NCBI GenBank assembly: GCA_965243415.1
Contig: OZ251549.1
Coordinates: 3,906,001-3,970,000 of the forward strand
Direction: 5' to 3'
Length of the DNA: 64,000 nt
Source: G965204755 sp965243415
GTDB taxonomy: Bacteria; Acidobacteriota; Vicinamibacteria; Marinacidobacterales; Marinacidobacteraceae
Shown here piece by piece: positions 1 through 8,814 of the stretch. Each line of letters begins with the position of its first letter. Position 1 is the first letter of the stretch. The translations under genes and the position numbers were made by a program. The notes beneath the pieces are model-generated. The model saw nothing but the letters and a program-made list of their open reading frames with translations, did no database searches and had not been told where the DNA came from.

Positions 1-2
1 TC

Positions 3-3000
3 GTGACGTCCGTGGAAGCAGCCTACGCGGAGTGCCCAGCGCGGGCTCTCTTGGAGAGTCTCGGCTGGTTGTACCGACCGGGCCTCGGGGATGCGCGGAA
101 TCGAGACGGCGCGAGGGACTCGCTGCTCGTTGATCGGCTGCGGGAGGCTCTGCTGCGGCTCAACGAGTGGATGACAGAGCACGAGGCCGAGCGGGTTATC
201 TCGCGGCTGCGGCGCTCGGAGGGGGTCGGGGTCGTGGAGAACCGGCGGGTGCATGAGTGGTTGATCTACGGGATGCCGTTCGACACCGGCGGGGGGAGCG
301 GGCCCCGAACCCGGAGCGTGCAGTTCTTCGACTTCGAGAACCCCGAGGGCGGGCGGAACGAGTTCGTCGTCACCACCCAGTTCCCGGTTCGCGGCGGTCG
401 GGACCGGATCATCGCCGACCTGGTGCTGTTCGTGAACGGGATCCCGCTCGTCGTGATGGAAGCGAAATCCCCGACCGTCGGGTCGGGTTGGAAGACCGAG
501 GCGGTGGACCAACTGCGCCGCTACCAGGGACTCGGGCCGCAGTACCGCGACCGGGGCGCGCCGGACCTCTTCCGCACCAACCTGCTCACCGTCGCCCACT
601 GCGGCGCGAGGGCGGCGTACGGCGCGGTCGGGGCCGGGGAGGACGCCTACGCCGAGTGGAAGTCGGTCGAACCGCTCACCGACGACGAGGTGCGGGAACG
701 GTACGGGGTCGAGCCGACCGGGCAGGCCCAACTCATCGTCGGCCTGCTCCACCCCGCCATGGTGCTCGAAGTGCTGCGGGACTTCGTGCTCTACGAACCG
801 CAGAAAGGCCGGCTGGTCAAGAAACTGCCCCGCTACCAGCAGTACCGGGCGGTGCGGAAGGCCCTCGCGCGAATCCGCTCCGGGGGCCGGCCGGAACAGC
901 GGGGCGGCGTGATCTGGCATACCCAGGGGTCGGGCAAGTCGCTGACCGCCTTCTGGCTGGCGACGAAACTGCGGCGCGACCCGGCCTTCGGGAACGCCAC
1001 CATCCTGGTCGTCACCGACCGGCGGCAACTGAACCGCCAGATCCGCGACACCTTCGACCGCTGCGGGTTCCCGGCCCCGGAGATGGCCGAGAGCGGCAAA
1101 CACCTGGCCCGCCTGCTGACGAGCGGCCGCGGGCGCACGGTGATGACCACCATTCAGAAGTTCGACGACGCGGTGCCCGAAGAGGAACGGGCCACCGCCA
1201 CGCTCGATCCCTCCGACGAGGTCGTCGTCATGGTGGACGAGGCGCACCGGACGCAGTACGGGACGCTGGGCGCGATCCTCTCGCAGGCCCTGCCCCGCGC
1301 CGCGCTCATCGGGTTCACCGGTACGCCGATAGACAAAGGGTTCCGGCGCAGCACGATGAAGCGATTCGGTTCGCTCATCGATCGCTACACCATCGAACAG
1401 GCGGTGGAGGACGGCGCCACCGTCGAGATCCGCTACGAAGCGCGGCTGCCGGACCTCGCGGTCGAGGGCCCCCGGACGCTCGACCAGATCTTCGACGCCA
1501 TGTTCGGCAAGGAATCGGAGGAGGTGCAGGAGCAGGCCCGCCGGCGCTACGCGAACAAGGAGACCGTCGCCGAAGCCGACCGACGGATCCAGACGATCGC
1601 GCTCGACATCGCGGAACACTTCAAGACCCGGATCCGCCCCAACGGCTTCAAGGCGCAGGTGGTTGCGCCCGGACGCCGCGCCGCGCTCCGCTATTCGGGG
1701 TACCTGAACGATTTCGGGATCCCGGCGTACCCGATCATCACCGTGGAACGGGGCGACGGGCCGGAGTTCGACGCCGCCCGTGAAGTGGACGAGGAGCAGA
1801 CCATCGGCGCGTTCAAAGACCCCGAAGGCGAACCGGAGATCCTGGTCGTCGTGGACCGGCTGCTCACCGGTTTCGACGCGCCGGTGGAGCAGGTGCTCTA
1901 TCTCGACCATGTCCTCCGGGACCACAACCTGCTCCAGGCCATCGCCCGGGTGAACCGCCGATTCCGCCATCTCCGGGACGGCGTTTGGACCGAGAAGACC
2001 TACGGCCTAGTGGTGGACTACTGCGGGGTATCGGGAAACCTGGAGCAGGCGCTCTCCTCGTTCGCCTCGTCCGAGGTGAAGGGCGCGATGCTCGAAACCG
2101 AAGCGGATCCGGCCACGGTCATCGAGGCGGCCGCCGTCCGCGCCGAATCGCATTTCAAGGGACGCGACCCGGGGGATCCCGCCGACGCGGCGCTGGTGTT
2201 CGTCGGCGACGGAGACGACTACGAAGGGAGCCGTTTCCGGGAGGACGCCTTCGAGCGGTTCGAAGCGGACTACCGGGCCTTCGCGCGCCTCATGGACCGT
2301 TTCCTTCCCGATCCACGCGCCCTGCGTTACGCGGACCGGCTGGCGCGGCTCAAGGGGATCCGGGCGTTCGTCCGCGCCCAGTACCTGCGCCGGGACGATG
2401 CGGTGGACTGGGCCGACCTCGGCGCCAAGGTGCGGCGGTTGATAGACGGCCGCATCTCCGCCGAAGTGCGGGAGTTGATGGCGCCGGTCTCCATCCTCGC
2501 CGGGGACTTCGAGGAGCGGATCGCCGCCCTGCCCCACGACGAAGCGCGGGCGTCGGTCATGGAACACGCGATCCGGGCGGAGATCCGCGAACGCCTGCGG
2601 GAGAACCGCGCCTACTACGAGAAGTTGTCCGAGAAACTGGCGCGCATCATCCGGGAACTGCGCGAGCAGGTGATCGAAGCCGCGGAGGCGGTGCGGCGGC
2701 TGCGCGAACTGCGCGCCGAGATGCGGGGGGAGGCCGACAGCGCCCGGGCGCGGGGGCTCTCGCCGCTCGCGTTCTCCATCTTCCGGTTGTTGGAACAGCA
2801 GCCGCCGGCGGCGGAACCGGCGGGGGCGGTCGGCGAGATCGCGGAGGAGGCGAATCCCGACGCGGACGCCGTTCGCTCGCGCGCCGCCGGGAAGATCGCG
2901 GAAGTCGTCGGGAAGTACCGGAAGTTCGTGGACTGGGAGGCGAACGAGGAGGTGCGGCGGCGGATGCGGCGGGAGATCAAGCGGCAACTGCGCGAGGACG

Positions 3001-3074
3001 GCTACGCGGAGATGCATCTCACCCGGCTGGCGGTCCAGGTGGTCGAGATCGCGCGGCGGCAGCCGGACGAGTGA
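3..3074 (+). CDS. hsdR: Type I restriction enzyme, R (motor/nuclease) subunit
   Basis: HsdR translocates DNA and cleaves unmodified DNA as part of a type I restriction-modification complex with HsdM and HsdS. The 1023-residue length is normal for the family. An N-terminal PD-(D/E)XK nuclease motif is visible (D around 140, E153-A-K155). It is followed by a superfamily 2 helicase core with Walker A TQGSGKS near residue 307, the DEAH box near 412 and a later motif VNRRFRH near 650. The C-terminal third is helical and charged, as expected for the HsdM-binding region. The GTG start is at the window edge, so a slightly longer N-terminus cannot be excluded. hsdM and hsdS are not in the window and presumably lie upstream. 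A metallopeptidase-like gene follows after 19 bases. Confidence 0.93.
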   Translation: MTSVEAAYAECPARALLESLGWLYRPGLGDARNRDGARDSLLVDRLREALLRLNEWMTEHEAERVISRLRRSEGVGVVENRRVHEWLIYGMPFDTGGGSGPRTRSVQFFDFENPEGGRNEFVVTTQFPVRGGRDRIIADLVLFVNGIPLVVMEAKSPTVGSGWKTEAVDQLRRYQGLGPQYRDRGAPDLFRTNLLTVAHCGARAAYGAVGAGEDAYAEWKSVEPLTDDEVRERYGVEPTGQAQLIVGLLHPAMVLEVLRDFVLYEPQKGRLVKKLPRYQQYRAVRKALARIRSGGRPEQRGGVIWHTQGSGKSLTAFWLATKLRRDPAFGNATILVVTDRRQLNRQIRDTFDRCGFPAPEMAESGKHLARLLTSGRGRTVMTTIQKFDDAVPEEERATATLDPSDEVVVMVDEAHRTQYGTLGAILSQALPRAALIGFTGTPIDKGFRRSTMKRFGSLIDRYTIEQAVEDGATVEIRYEARLPDLAVEGPRTLDQIFDAMFGKESEEVQEQARRRYANKETVAEADRRIQTIALDIAEHFKTRIRPNGFKAQVVAPGRRAALRYSGYLNDFGIPAYPIITVERGDGPEFDAAREVDEEQTIGAFKDPEGEPEILVVVDRLLTGFDAPVEQVLYLDHVLRDHNLLQAIARVNRRFRHLRDGVWTEKTYGLVVDYCGVSGNLEQALSSFASSEVKGAMLETEADPATVIEAAAVRAESHFKGRDPGDPADAALVFVGDGDDYEGSRFREDAFERFEADYRAFARLMDRFLPDPRALRYADRLARLKGIRAFVRAQYLRRDDAVDWADLGAKVRRLIDGRISAEVRELMAPVSILAGDFEERIAALPHDEARASVMEHAIRAEIRERLRENRAYYEKLSEKLARIIRELREQVIEAAEAVRRLRELRAEMRGEADSARARGLSPLAFSIFRLLEQQPPAAEPAGAVGEIAEEANPDADAVRSRAAGKIAEVVGKYRKFVDWEANEEVRRRMRREIKRQLREDGYAEMHLTRLAVQVVEIARRQPDE

Positions 3075-3093
3075 GGCGGACGGGTGCGGCGCC

Positions 3094-3891
3094 GTGACTC
3101 CGGGGGAAGCGGCCGTGGCGGAGTTCGGGGAAGTCCGGTTCGGGGAGACCGCGATCCGGTTCGAGGTGCGCCGCAGCGCCCGGCGGCGGAAGACGGTGCG
3201 GATCCGCGTCGAGGAGGGGCGGGTGCTGGCCGCGGCGCCGGAGGCGATGGCGACGGAAGAGATCGGGGCGATCGTGCGGCGGCGCGCCGGCTGGATCCGG
3301 CGGCGGCTGGCGGCGCCCGGACCGGAGGCGGAACCGGCGCCGAAGCGGTTCGTGAGCGGGGAGACGCTGCCCTATCTGGGACGGAGCGTGCGGCTGGTGG
3401 TGGAGCGCGGCGGGGCGGACGCGCCGGCGGTGCGGTTCGACCACTGGCGGCTGCGGGTGGCCGTGTCCGACGGTGATGGCGTGGGCGACGGCGGCGGTGG
3501 CGTCGTCGGGGACGCGGGCGGGGAGCGGCGCGAGCGGGTGCGGCGGGCGGTGCTCGACTGGTTCCGGGGGCGCGCCGCCGACCGGGCCCGGGCGAGCGTG
3601 GCGCGCTGGCTGCCGCGGTTCGGCCGGGCGGAGGCGCCGGAGGTCCTGATCCGTGACCAGCGGAAGAGATGGGGGAGTTGCGCGCCGGACGGAGCGCTGC
3701 GGTTCAACTGGCGGGTGGTGATGCTGCCGCCGCGCCTGCTGGACTATGTGGTGGCCCACGAGATCGCGCACTTGGCCGTGCCGAACCACTCCCCGGCGTT
3801 CTGGTCGCACCTGGCGTCGGCGATGCCGGACTGGCGCGAACGGCGGGCGCGGCTGCGGGAGGCGGGCGCGACCCTGCCGTCGCTGTCGTAG
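3094..3891 (+). CDS. YgjP-like (DUF45) zinc metallopeptidase-fold protein
   Basis: This 265-residue protein has the YgjP/DUF45 layout. There is a beta-rich basic N-terminus (residues 8-60), a W-G-SC patch (KRWGSC near residue 190), and the HEIAH zinc motif at residues 222-226 followed by the typical PNHSPAFW segment. Databases usually label such proteins M48-like or SprT-like metallopeptidases, although the true substrate of many members is unsettled. It lies 19 bases after hsdR on the same strand, and this family is often found beside type I restriction genes, so co-transcription is likely. An acidic/Gly insertion around residues 125-145 is low-complexity. The start is a GTG. Confidence 0.85.
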   Translation: MTPGEAAVAEFGEVRFGETAIRFEVRRSARRRKTVRIRVEEGRVLAAAPEAMATEEIGAIVRRRAGWIRRRLAAPGPEAEPAPKRFVSGETLPYLGRSVRLVVERGGADAPAVRFDHWRLRVAVSDGDGVGDGGGGVVGDAGGERRERVRRAVLDWFRGRAADRARASVARWLPRFGRAEAPEVLIRDQRKRWGSCAPDGALRFNWRVVMLPPRLLDYVVAHEIAHLAVPNHSPAFWSHLASAMPDWRERRARLREAGATLPSLS

Positions 3892-3920
3892 CGGAGCGGG
3901 GCGGCGGAACGGGTTCGCTC

Positions 3921-4026
3921 CGTATCGGGTCGATCCGTATCGGCTCGATCCGCGTCGGCTCGATCCCTATCGGGTTCGATCCACATCGGGTCGATCCGCA
4001 TCGGGTCGATCCACATCGGCTCGGTC
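3921..4026. repeat. 15-bp tandem repeat (seven units)
   Basis: Seven consecutive units of about 15 bp fit the pattern cgYatcggSTCGATC; one unit is 16 bp. Nearly every unit ends in CGATC, so GATC recurs each 15 bp. The array sits 30 bp after the YgjP-like stop codon and 30 bp before a larger 19-bp array that shares the TCGATCC core. Confidence 0.9.
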
Positions 4027-4055
4027 CGCCAACGGGTCCACCACCGATGTGCGCA

Positions 4056-5195
4056 GGGTGGTCGATCCGCCGAAGGGTGGTCGATCCGACACAGGGTGGT
4101 CGATCCGCCGAAGGGTGGTCGATCCGCCGAAGGGTGGTCGATCCAGCCCAGGGTGGTCGATCCGTCGGAGGGTGGCCGATCCGCCAGAGGGTGGTCGATC
4201 CGACACAGGGTGGTCGATCCGACACAGGGTGGTCGATCCGACACAGGGTGGTCGATCCGCCGAAGGGTGGTCGATCCGTCGGAGGGTGGCCGATCCGCCG
4301 AAGGGTGGTCGATCCGACACAGGGTGGTCGATCCGACACAGGGTGGTCGATCCGCCGAAGAGTGGTCGATCCGACACAGGGTGGTCGATCCGCCGGAGGG
4401 TGGTCAATACGCCGTAGGGTGGTCGATCCGGCGCAGGGTGGTCGATCCGTCGTAGCGTGGTCGATCCGCCACAGGGTGGTCGATCCGCCGAAGGGTGGTC
4501 GATCCGCCGGAGGGTGGTCGATCCGCCGCAGGGTGGTCGATCCGCCGCAGGGTGGTCGATCCGCCGGAGGGTGGTCGATCCGCCGCAGGGTGGTCGATCC
4601 GTCGTAGGGTGGTCGATCCGGCGCAGGGTGGTCGATCCAGCCCGGGGTGGTCGATCGGTCGGGGGGTGGTCGATCCGCCACAGGGTGGTCGATCCGCCGA
4701 AGGGTGGTCGATCCGCCACAGGGTGGTCGATCTGCCACAGGGGTCGATCCGCCGGAGGGTGGTCGATCCGCCGCAGGGTGGTCGATCCGTCGGAGGGTGG
4801 TCGATCCGCCGCAGGGTGGTCGATCCGACACAGGGTGGTCGATCCGCCAGAGGGTGGTCAATACCGCCGGAGGGTGGTCAATACGCCGGAGGGTGGTCAA
4901 TACCGCCGGAGGGTGGTCAATACACCGGAAGGTGGTCAATACGCCGGAGGGTGGTCAATACGCCGTAGGGTGGTCAATACGCCGTAGGGTGGTCGATCCG
5001 GCGCAGGGTGGTCAATCCGCCAGGGTGGTCGATCCGCCGCAGGGTGGTCGATCCGCCGCAGGGTGGTCGATCCGCCGCAGGGTGGTCGATCCGCCGTAGG
5101 GTGGTCGATCCGCCGAAGGGTGGTCGATCCGCCGGACGATGGTCGATCCAACCGGAAGGTGGTCGATCCGCTGAGAGTGGTCGATCCGCCGACAG
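4056..5195. repeat. 19-bp minisatellite, about 60 units
   Basis: This is an uninterrupted head-to-tail array of 19-bp units. The consensus is GGGTGGTCGATCC followed by a six-base variable tail such as GCCGAA, GACACA, GCCGCA, GCCGGA or GTCGGA. From about 4857 to 4990 the core changes to GGTGGTCAATAC, which loses the GATC. Because 19 is 1 mod 3, every frame reads through as a 57-bp (19-residue) period, which creates long spurious open frames on both strands. I see no gene in it. A few units are slightly longer or shorter than 19 bp. Confidence 0.95.
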
Positions 5196-5817
5196 CGAAG
5201 GTCGGGGGGCGTTCGAGGGGAGACCCGCGGCGCGGCTCCTTCCGGTCGGGCGGCCGGGGCGACGCCGCGGCCGGGCGGCCGGCCGGAGGCGCGGCGGGCG
5301 GCCGGACGCTCCCGGGCGCGGCTTCGGCGCTGTCGAACGAGGCGGGGCGCGCCGCCGGGGGAGCCGACGCGCGGACGGCGCGAGGGTCGGAAAATCCATG
5401 ACAGGTTTTGTCCGGTGCGCCGCTTACGGTTCTCGCCATGAACCTCCGAGCCCGCCTCCCCGGCGATCCGGCGACCGACGCCGGGAGCGCCCCCCGGCGC
5501 TTTCCGCCCGTGGGGGCTCTCGTCGGCGAGCGTTCCCTCACCGGGTCCCCGGTCTGGCGCCGGGGGGCGGTGGAGCGGGTGCGCGCCTGTCGCCGGCTGG
5601 CGCTGGACTGCGCGGCCGCCCGTCGGAGCGACCGTCCGCCGGGAGACCGACCCGACGGGAGCGCCGCGCCGGAGTACCGCGGCGGGAGCGCCCGAACTTC
5701 GGGAGAAGGATCGAAACCCGAGGGGCCGCACGACCCCGAATCACACGACCCCGAATCGCACGACCCCGAATCGCACGACACCGAACGGATCACGACGGAC
5801 GGAGAGGAAGACGACAG
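5196..5817. other. Intergenic leader region with no convincing gene
   Basis: No protein-like reading frame stands out here. A weak open frame from ATG 5438 to 5821 (127 residues) ends in an ATGA overlap with the next gene. However, it has no ribosome binding site, is Arg/Pro/Ser-rich, and its tail is a 15-bp repeat (CACGACCCCGAATCG, three copies at about 5732-5780) reading as repeated DPESH. An AT-richer patch at 5393-5440 could hold a promoter for the lipoprotein gene. Confidence 0.5.
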
Positions 5818-7200
5818 ATGAACCGAAGAATCCCCGCACCCCGAACGGGCGCGGGCGGGTCGACGAACCGCGCCACGATCCCCGCCGCCATCCTTCTGGT
5901 AGCAACGATGGCGCTGGCCGGGTGCAGCCCGGACGGCCCCTCCGCGCCCACCGCTCCGGCGACCGACCGCCCGGCGGCCGGACCCGCCGCGCCGACGCCG
6001 CCGACAGCCGGGACCGACGCAGGAAGCGGATCGTTCTCCTGGAGCATCGAGATGCATCGGGGCGGCTCGACCTTCGCGTGGGCGGTGAAGGACCGGACGG
6101 TCGCCGCCGGGGAGACCGGCGCGCACGCGCTGCCCCGGGGCTTCTGGCACGGCGAGTTGCAGCAGCCGGTGGTCCATGTCCGGGCGGGCTACGAAGACGC
6201 CGCCGGCGCGGTGTCCCTGTCCGTCGCCTCCCGCACCGCGCCGCCCTACCGGCCGCACGATTCCCGCTTCGGCGACTCCTTCGGGGGCGGCGAGGCGTAT
6301 GTGTATGTCGGCGGTTACGGCGACCTGACCCTGGAAGCGCGGCACCTCCCCTCCGGCGCCGCTTCCCGGTTCCGCCTCGAGATCGGCGAGCTCCGCGACA
6401 ACGCCCCCGACCTGGAAACGATCTGGTTCGCCAGGGAACACGCCCGGCCCGTCATCCCCGCGGTCGGTCGGCTCCCGGCGACCTGCGACCCGGCGCTCCG
6501 GGCGAGCGCGGTCCGCTTCACCGAAGGGGTCTGGGAGGACTGGAGACTGCCGATCCCGGTGGACCTGGTGGACAACTTCCCGACCGTCCGGGAACCGTGG
6601 ATCTGGACGAACGGCGAACCCACCGGTTACCTGGAAGCGTTCGATTTCTCCGTGATGCAGGAACAGATCGAGGCCTACGCCGAACAGATCGAGCAGAACC
6701 TCGGCTTCCCGATCATCGAGTTCGGGCGCGTGATCTCCGCGGACACGCTGGAGCGCGAAGGCGGGGCGAATCGCCCGCGGCGGACCGAGCGGCTCCATGT
6801 CGGCTACCGCGTCGGCGACTGTTCCCTCGCCGCCGCCGCCTGTGCGCACCTCGAGTCCGGTTTCGCCTCCTGGTGGGTGCGCGCTTCCGCCGGCGACTCC
6901 GGGGAAGCGGTCGGGATGGCGCACGAGATCGAACACCTGCTCGGCTTCAAACACGAGTACAGCGAGTTCGACGCAACCTCGCGGAACCCGGACGGCGTGG
7001 CGATGGACCAACCGGAATACCGCAACTTCCTCCCCGGCCAGCGGTACTGGACGGGGAACCACAGATGGCAGTGCGGCCGGACCGGGCCGAACACCGTCTC
7101 CTCGACGGACTCCTGCTACAAGGAATGGGACGACTCCCGATACACCGCCTCCGCCACCCTGGCGAACCTCTACTGCATCTTCGAGACCCAGCGGCGCTGA
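5818..7200 (+). CDS. Secreted lipoprotein with metzincin-type zinc motif
   Basis: The protein has 460 residues. A signal peptide ends in the lipobox LAGC (around residue 37), predicting a lipid-anchored extracytoplasmic protein. A Pro/Ala/Thr-rich linker follows to about residue 65, then a beta-rich domain. The zinc motif HEIEHLLGFKH at residues 369-379 matches the metzincin pattern HExxHxxGxxH exactly, with the expected Glu base. Downstream Cys-containing segments may form disulphides. Substrate and family are not recognised. The start follows GGAGAGGAAG at good spacing. The next gene, 107 bases downstream, also encodes a lipoprotein protease, so the pair may act together in the envelope. 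Confidence 0.8.
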   Translation: MNRRIPAPRTGAGGSTNRATIPAAILLVATMALAGCSPDGPSAPTAPATDRPAAGPAAPTPPTAGTDAGSGSFSWSIEMHRGGSTFAWAVKDRTVAAGETGAHALPRGFWHGELQQPVVHVRAGYEDAAGAVSLSVASRTAPPYRPHDSRFGDSFGGGEAYVYVGGYGDLTLEARHLPSGAASRFRLEIGELRDNAPDLETIWFAREHARPVIPAVGRLPATCDPALRASAVRFTEGVWEDWRLPIPVDLVDNFPTVREPWIWTNGEPTGYLEAFDFSVMQEQIEAYAEQIEQNLGFPIIEFGRVISADTLEREGGANRPRRTERLHVGYRVGDCSLAAAACAHLESGFASWWVRASAGDSGEAVGMAHEIEHLLGFKHEYSEFDATSRNPDGVAMDQPEYRNFLPGQRYWTGNHRWQCGRTGPNTVSSTDSCYKEWDDSRYTASATLANLYCIFETQRR

Positions 7201-7307
7201 CGCCCCGGTTCCACGCCCGATCTCGCAAACCGACGGCGCCCGAGCCATCGCCTCCGACCGGAATCCTCCGCCCCGCCGCCCCCACCCCGAACACCCACCG
7301 AGAATCC

Positions 7308-8414
7308 ATGCCACAACCCATGCTGAAACCCTTCCCCGCTCCGACCCTCCCTTCCTCCATCGTCGTCGTCCTCGGGGCACTGGCGCTCGCGGCCTGCGCC
7401 GGGACTTCGCGGCCGACGCGACACCTGTCCCCGGAGGATCAGGCCCGCGTCGCCCGGGAGACCGCTCTCCAGGCAGAGATGGCGCTCACCACGATGATGG
7501 AGAACGACGACCGCCTCTCACGGGTGGCGCTGCCGATCCAGCAGGCGGCGGTCCCGCTCTGCCCTCCGGCGCGGCTCGGGACGCGCTACGGATACCGCGT
7601 GGCGGTGCTCGAGAGTTTTCCGGAGGAGTTCCGCGACGCCGCCTCGCGCCTCCGCGGGATGGATCATCGGGTCTCGCTGCTCTCGGTGACTTCGGGATCA
7701 CCGATGGCGCTCGCCGGTTTCCGGGCCGGCGACCGGGTGCGGGGCGTCAACGGCTCCCCCGTCCGTCCGGGAAAGGCCGGACTGTCGGACTTGGACAAGA
7801 GACTCCGGGACGGCGCCTCGAACTCTTTCCGGGTCGCGCGCGGCTTCGATGAGTCGGAAGAGTCGCCGGAGGAACACTCGGCGGAGGTCACCGGGGTGTC
7901 GGTCTGCGGCGAGGCGCCGGTCGTGCTCGACGGCGACTCCACCACGAACGCCTTCACCGACGGCGAGAACATCTACCTGACCCAGGGAATGATGGGTTTC
8001 GTGGAGTCGGACGACGAACTGGCGATGGTCGTCGCCCACGAACTGGGCCACATCGTCGGCGGCCATGTGCAGAAGAAGAAGATGAATGCGTTCTGGGGCG
8101 CCCTCGGCGGCGCGCTGCTCGACGGCCTCGCCGCCCGATACGGCGGAGTGGACACCCGCGGGGCCTACTCGGAGGCGCTGGCGGTGGCCGCCTCCCGGAA
8201 GTACAGCCAGGACTTCGAGAACGAAGCGGACGCCCTCGGCGCCGAGATCCTGGCGGCGGCGGGCATCGACTTCTTCGACGCGATCGACTTCTGGCGGCGC
8301 ATCTCCATGGAGTCCCCGGGCGGAGTCGCCGCCTCGCACAACGCCTCGCATCCGTCGTCCCCGGAGCGATTCATCCGCCTCACCGACCTCCATGCCGAGT
8401 TCTTCCCCCGATGA
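7308..8414 (+). CDS. Lipoprotein M48 peptidase with PDZ domain
   Basis: The protein has 368 residues. An N-terminal signal peptide has the lipobox LAAC. A PDZ-like segment follows (about residues 115-175, with GSPMALAGFRAGDRV). Then comes an M48-type catalytic domain with HELGH at 244-248, an adjacent GGH, and the third zinc ligand in NEAD (E306). This domain order suggests an envelope quality-control or periplasmic protease related to the BepA/LoiP group. The ATG at 7308 gives a clean signal peptide; open frame upstream is a shadow of the preceding gene. It is probably co-expressed with the metzincin lipoprotein. Confidence 0.85.
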   Translation: MPQPMLKPFPAPTLPSSIVVVLGALALAACAGTSRPTRHLSPEDQARVARETALQAEMALTTMMENDDRLSRVALPIQQAAVPLCPPARLGTRYGYRVAVLESFPEEFRDAASRLRGMDHRVSLLSVTSGSPMALAGFRAGDRVRGVNGSPVRPGKAGLSDLDKRLRDGASNSFRVARGFDESEESPEEHSAEVTGVSVCGEAPVVLDGDSTTNAFTDGENIYLTQGMMGFVESDDELAMVVAHELGHIVGGHVQKKKMNAFWGALGGALLDGLAARYGGVDTRGAYSEALAVAASRKYSQDFENEADALGAEILAAAGIDFFDAIDFWRRISMESPGGVAASHNASHPSSPERFIRLTDLHAEFFPR

Positions 8415-8511
8415 CCGCGGGACGCGGCGCCTTCGCGCGAGCCGAATCGTCGAATTCCTCTGCGGCTCCACCCCCGACCCCGGCGCGATGCCCCGCGAAC
8501 GGTGACGACTG

Positions 8512-8688
8512 ATGGGCTGTCTGGCGTGGCTCCTGGGAAACATCCTCGGACTCGCCGCGGCCTGGCGCGTGGCTTCCTGGATCATGCCGAACGAGTGGTG
8601 GTTCCTCGTCGCCTTCCCCGTCTATGCGGTCGGTTACTTCGTGCCGTTCTACCTGTTCGCGTGGCTGTACCCCGACTTCGAAGTGTGA
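8512..8688 (+). CDS. Small two-helix membrane protein
   Basis: A 58-residue open frame starts MGCLAWLLGN and ends PDFEV. It contains two hydrophobic stretches (about 4-20 and 30-52) with aromatic residues at the boundaries, so a double-spanning membrane peptide is likely. It lies 97 bases after the M48 lipoprotein gene on the same strand. There is no strong ribosome binding site. No family is recognised. Confidence 0.55.
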   Translation: MGCLAWLLGNILGLAAAWRVASWIMPNEWWFLVAFPVYAVGYFVPFYLFAWLYPDFEV

Positions 8689-8699
8689 ACGCTGAAGAC

Positions 8700-8719
8700 C
8701 GCCCCGATCGATCGGGGCG
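8700..8719. terminator. Perfect 20-bp palindrome between convergent genes
   Basis: CGCCCCGATC followed directly by GATCGGGGCG is self-complementary with no loop. It lies 11 bases after the small membrane-protein stop and before the convergent end of era. There is no T-run, so it may be a bidirectional terminator-type hairpin or a protein-binding palindrome. Confidence 0.4.
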
Positions 8720-8814
8720 ATGGCGCCGGGCGTCGCGGTCCGCCGGCGCCGAAGTCCGGAAGCGCACCCGCCCGCCCGGGGTTCGGGAGCGAGGTCGCCC
8801 GGCCGCGGCGCGGG

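Noticed and set aside
4056..5195. CRISPR array
   Set aside because: Units are contiguous with no unique spacers of 25-40 bp, and no cas gene is nearby.
3669..5399. Long open frames on both strands through the 3.9-5.2 kb arrays
   Set aside because: They arise because the 19-bp unit keeps all frames open; translations are pure repeats with no start signals or domains.
5438..5821. 127-codon frame overlapping the lipoprotein start by ATGA
   Set aside because: No ribosome site, low-complexity and repeat-derived tail; kept only as a note in the intergenic entry.
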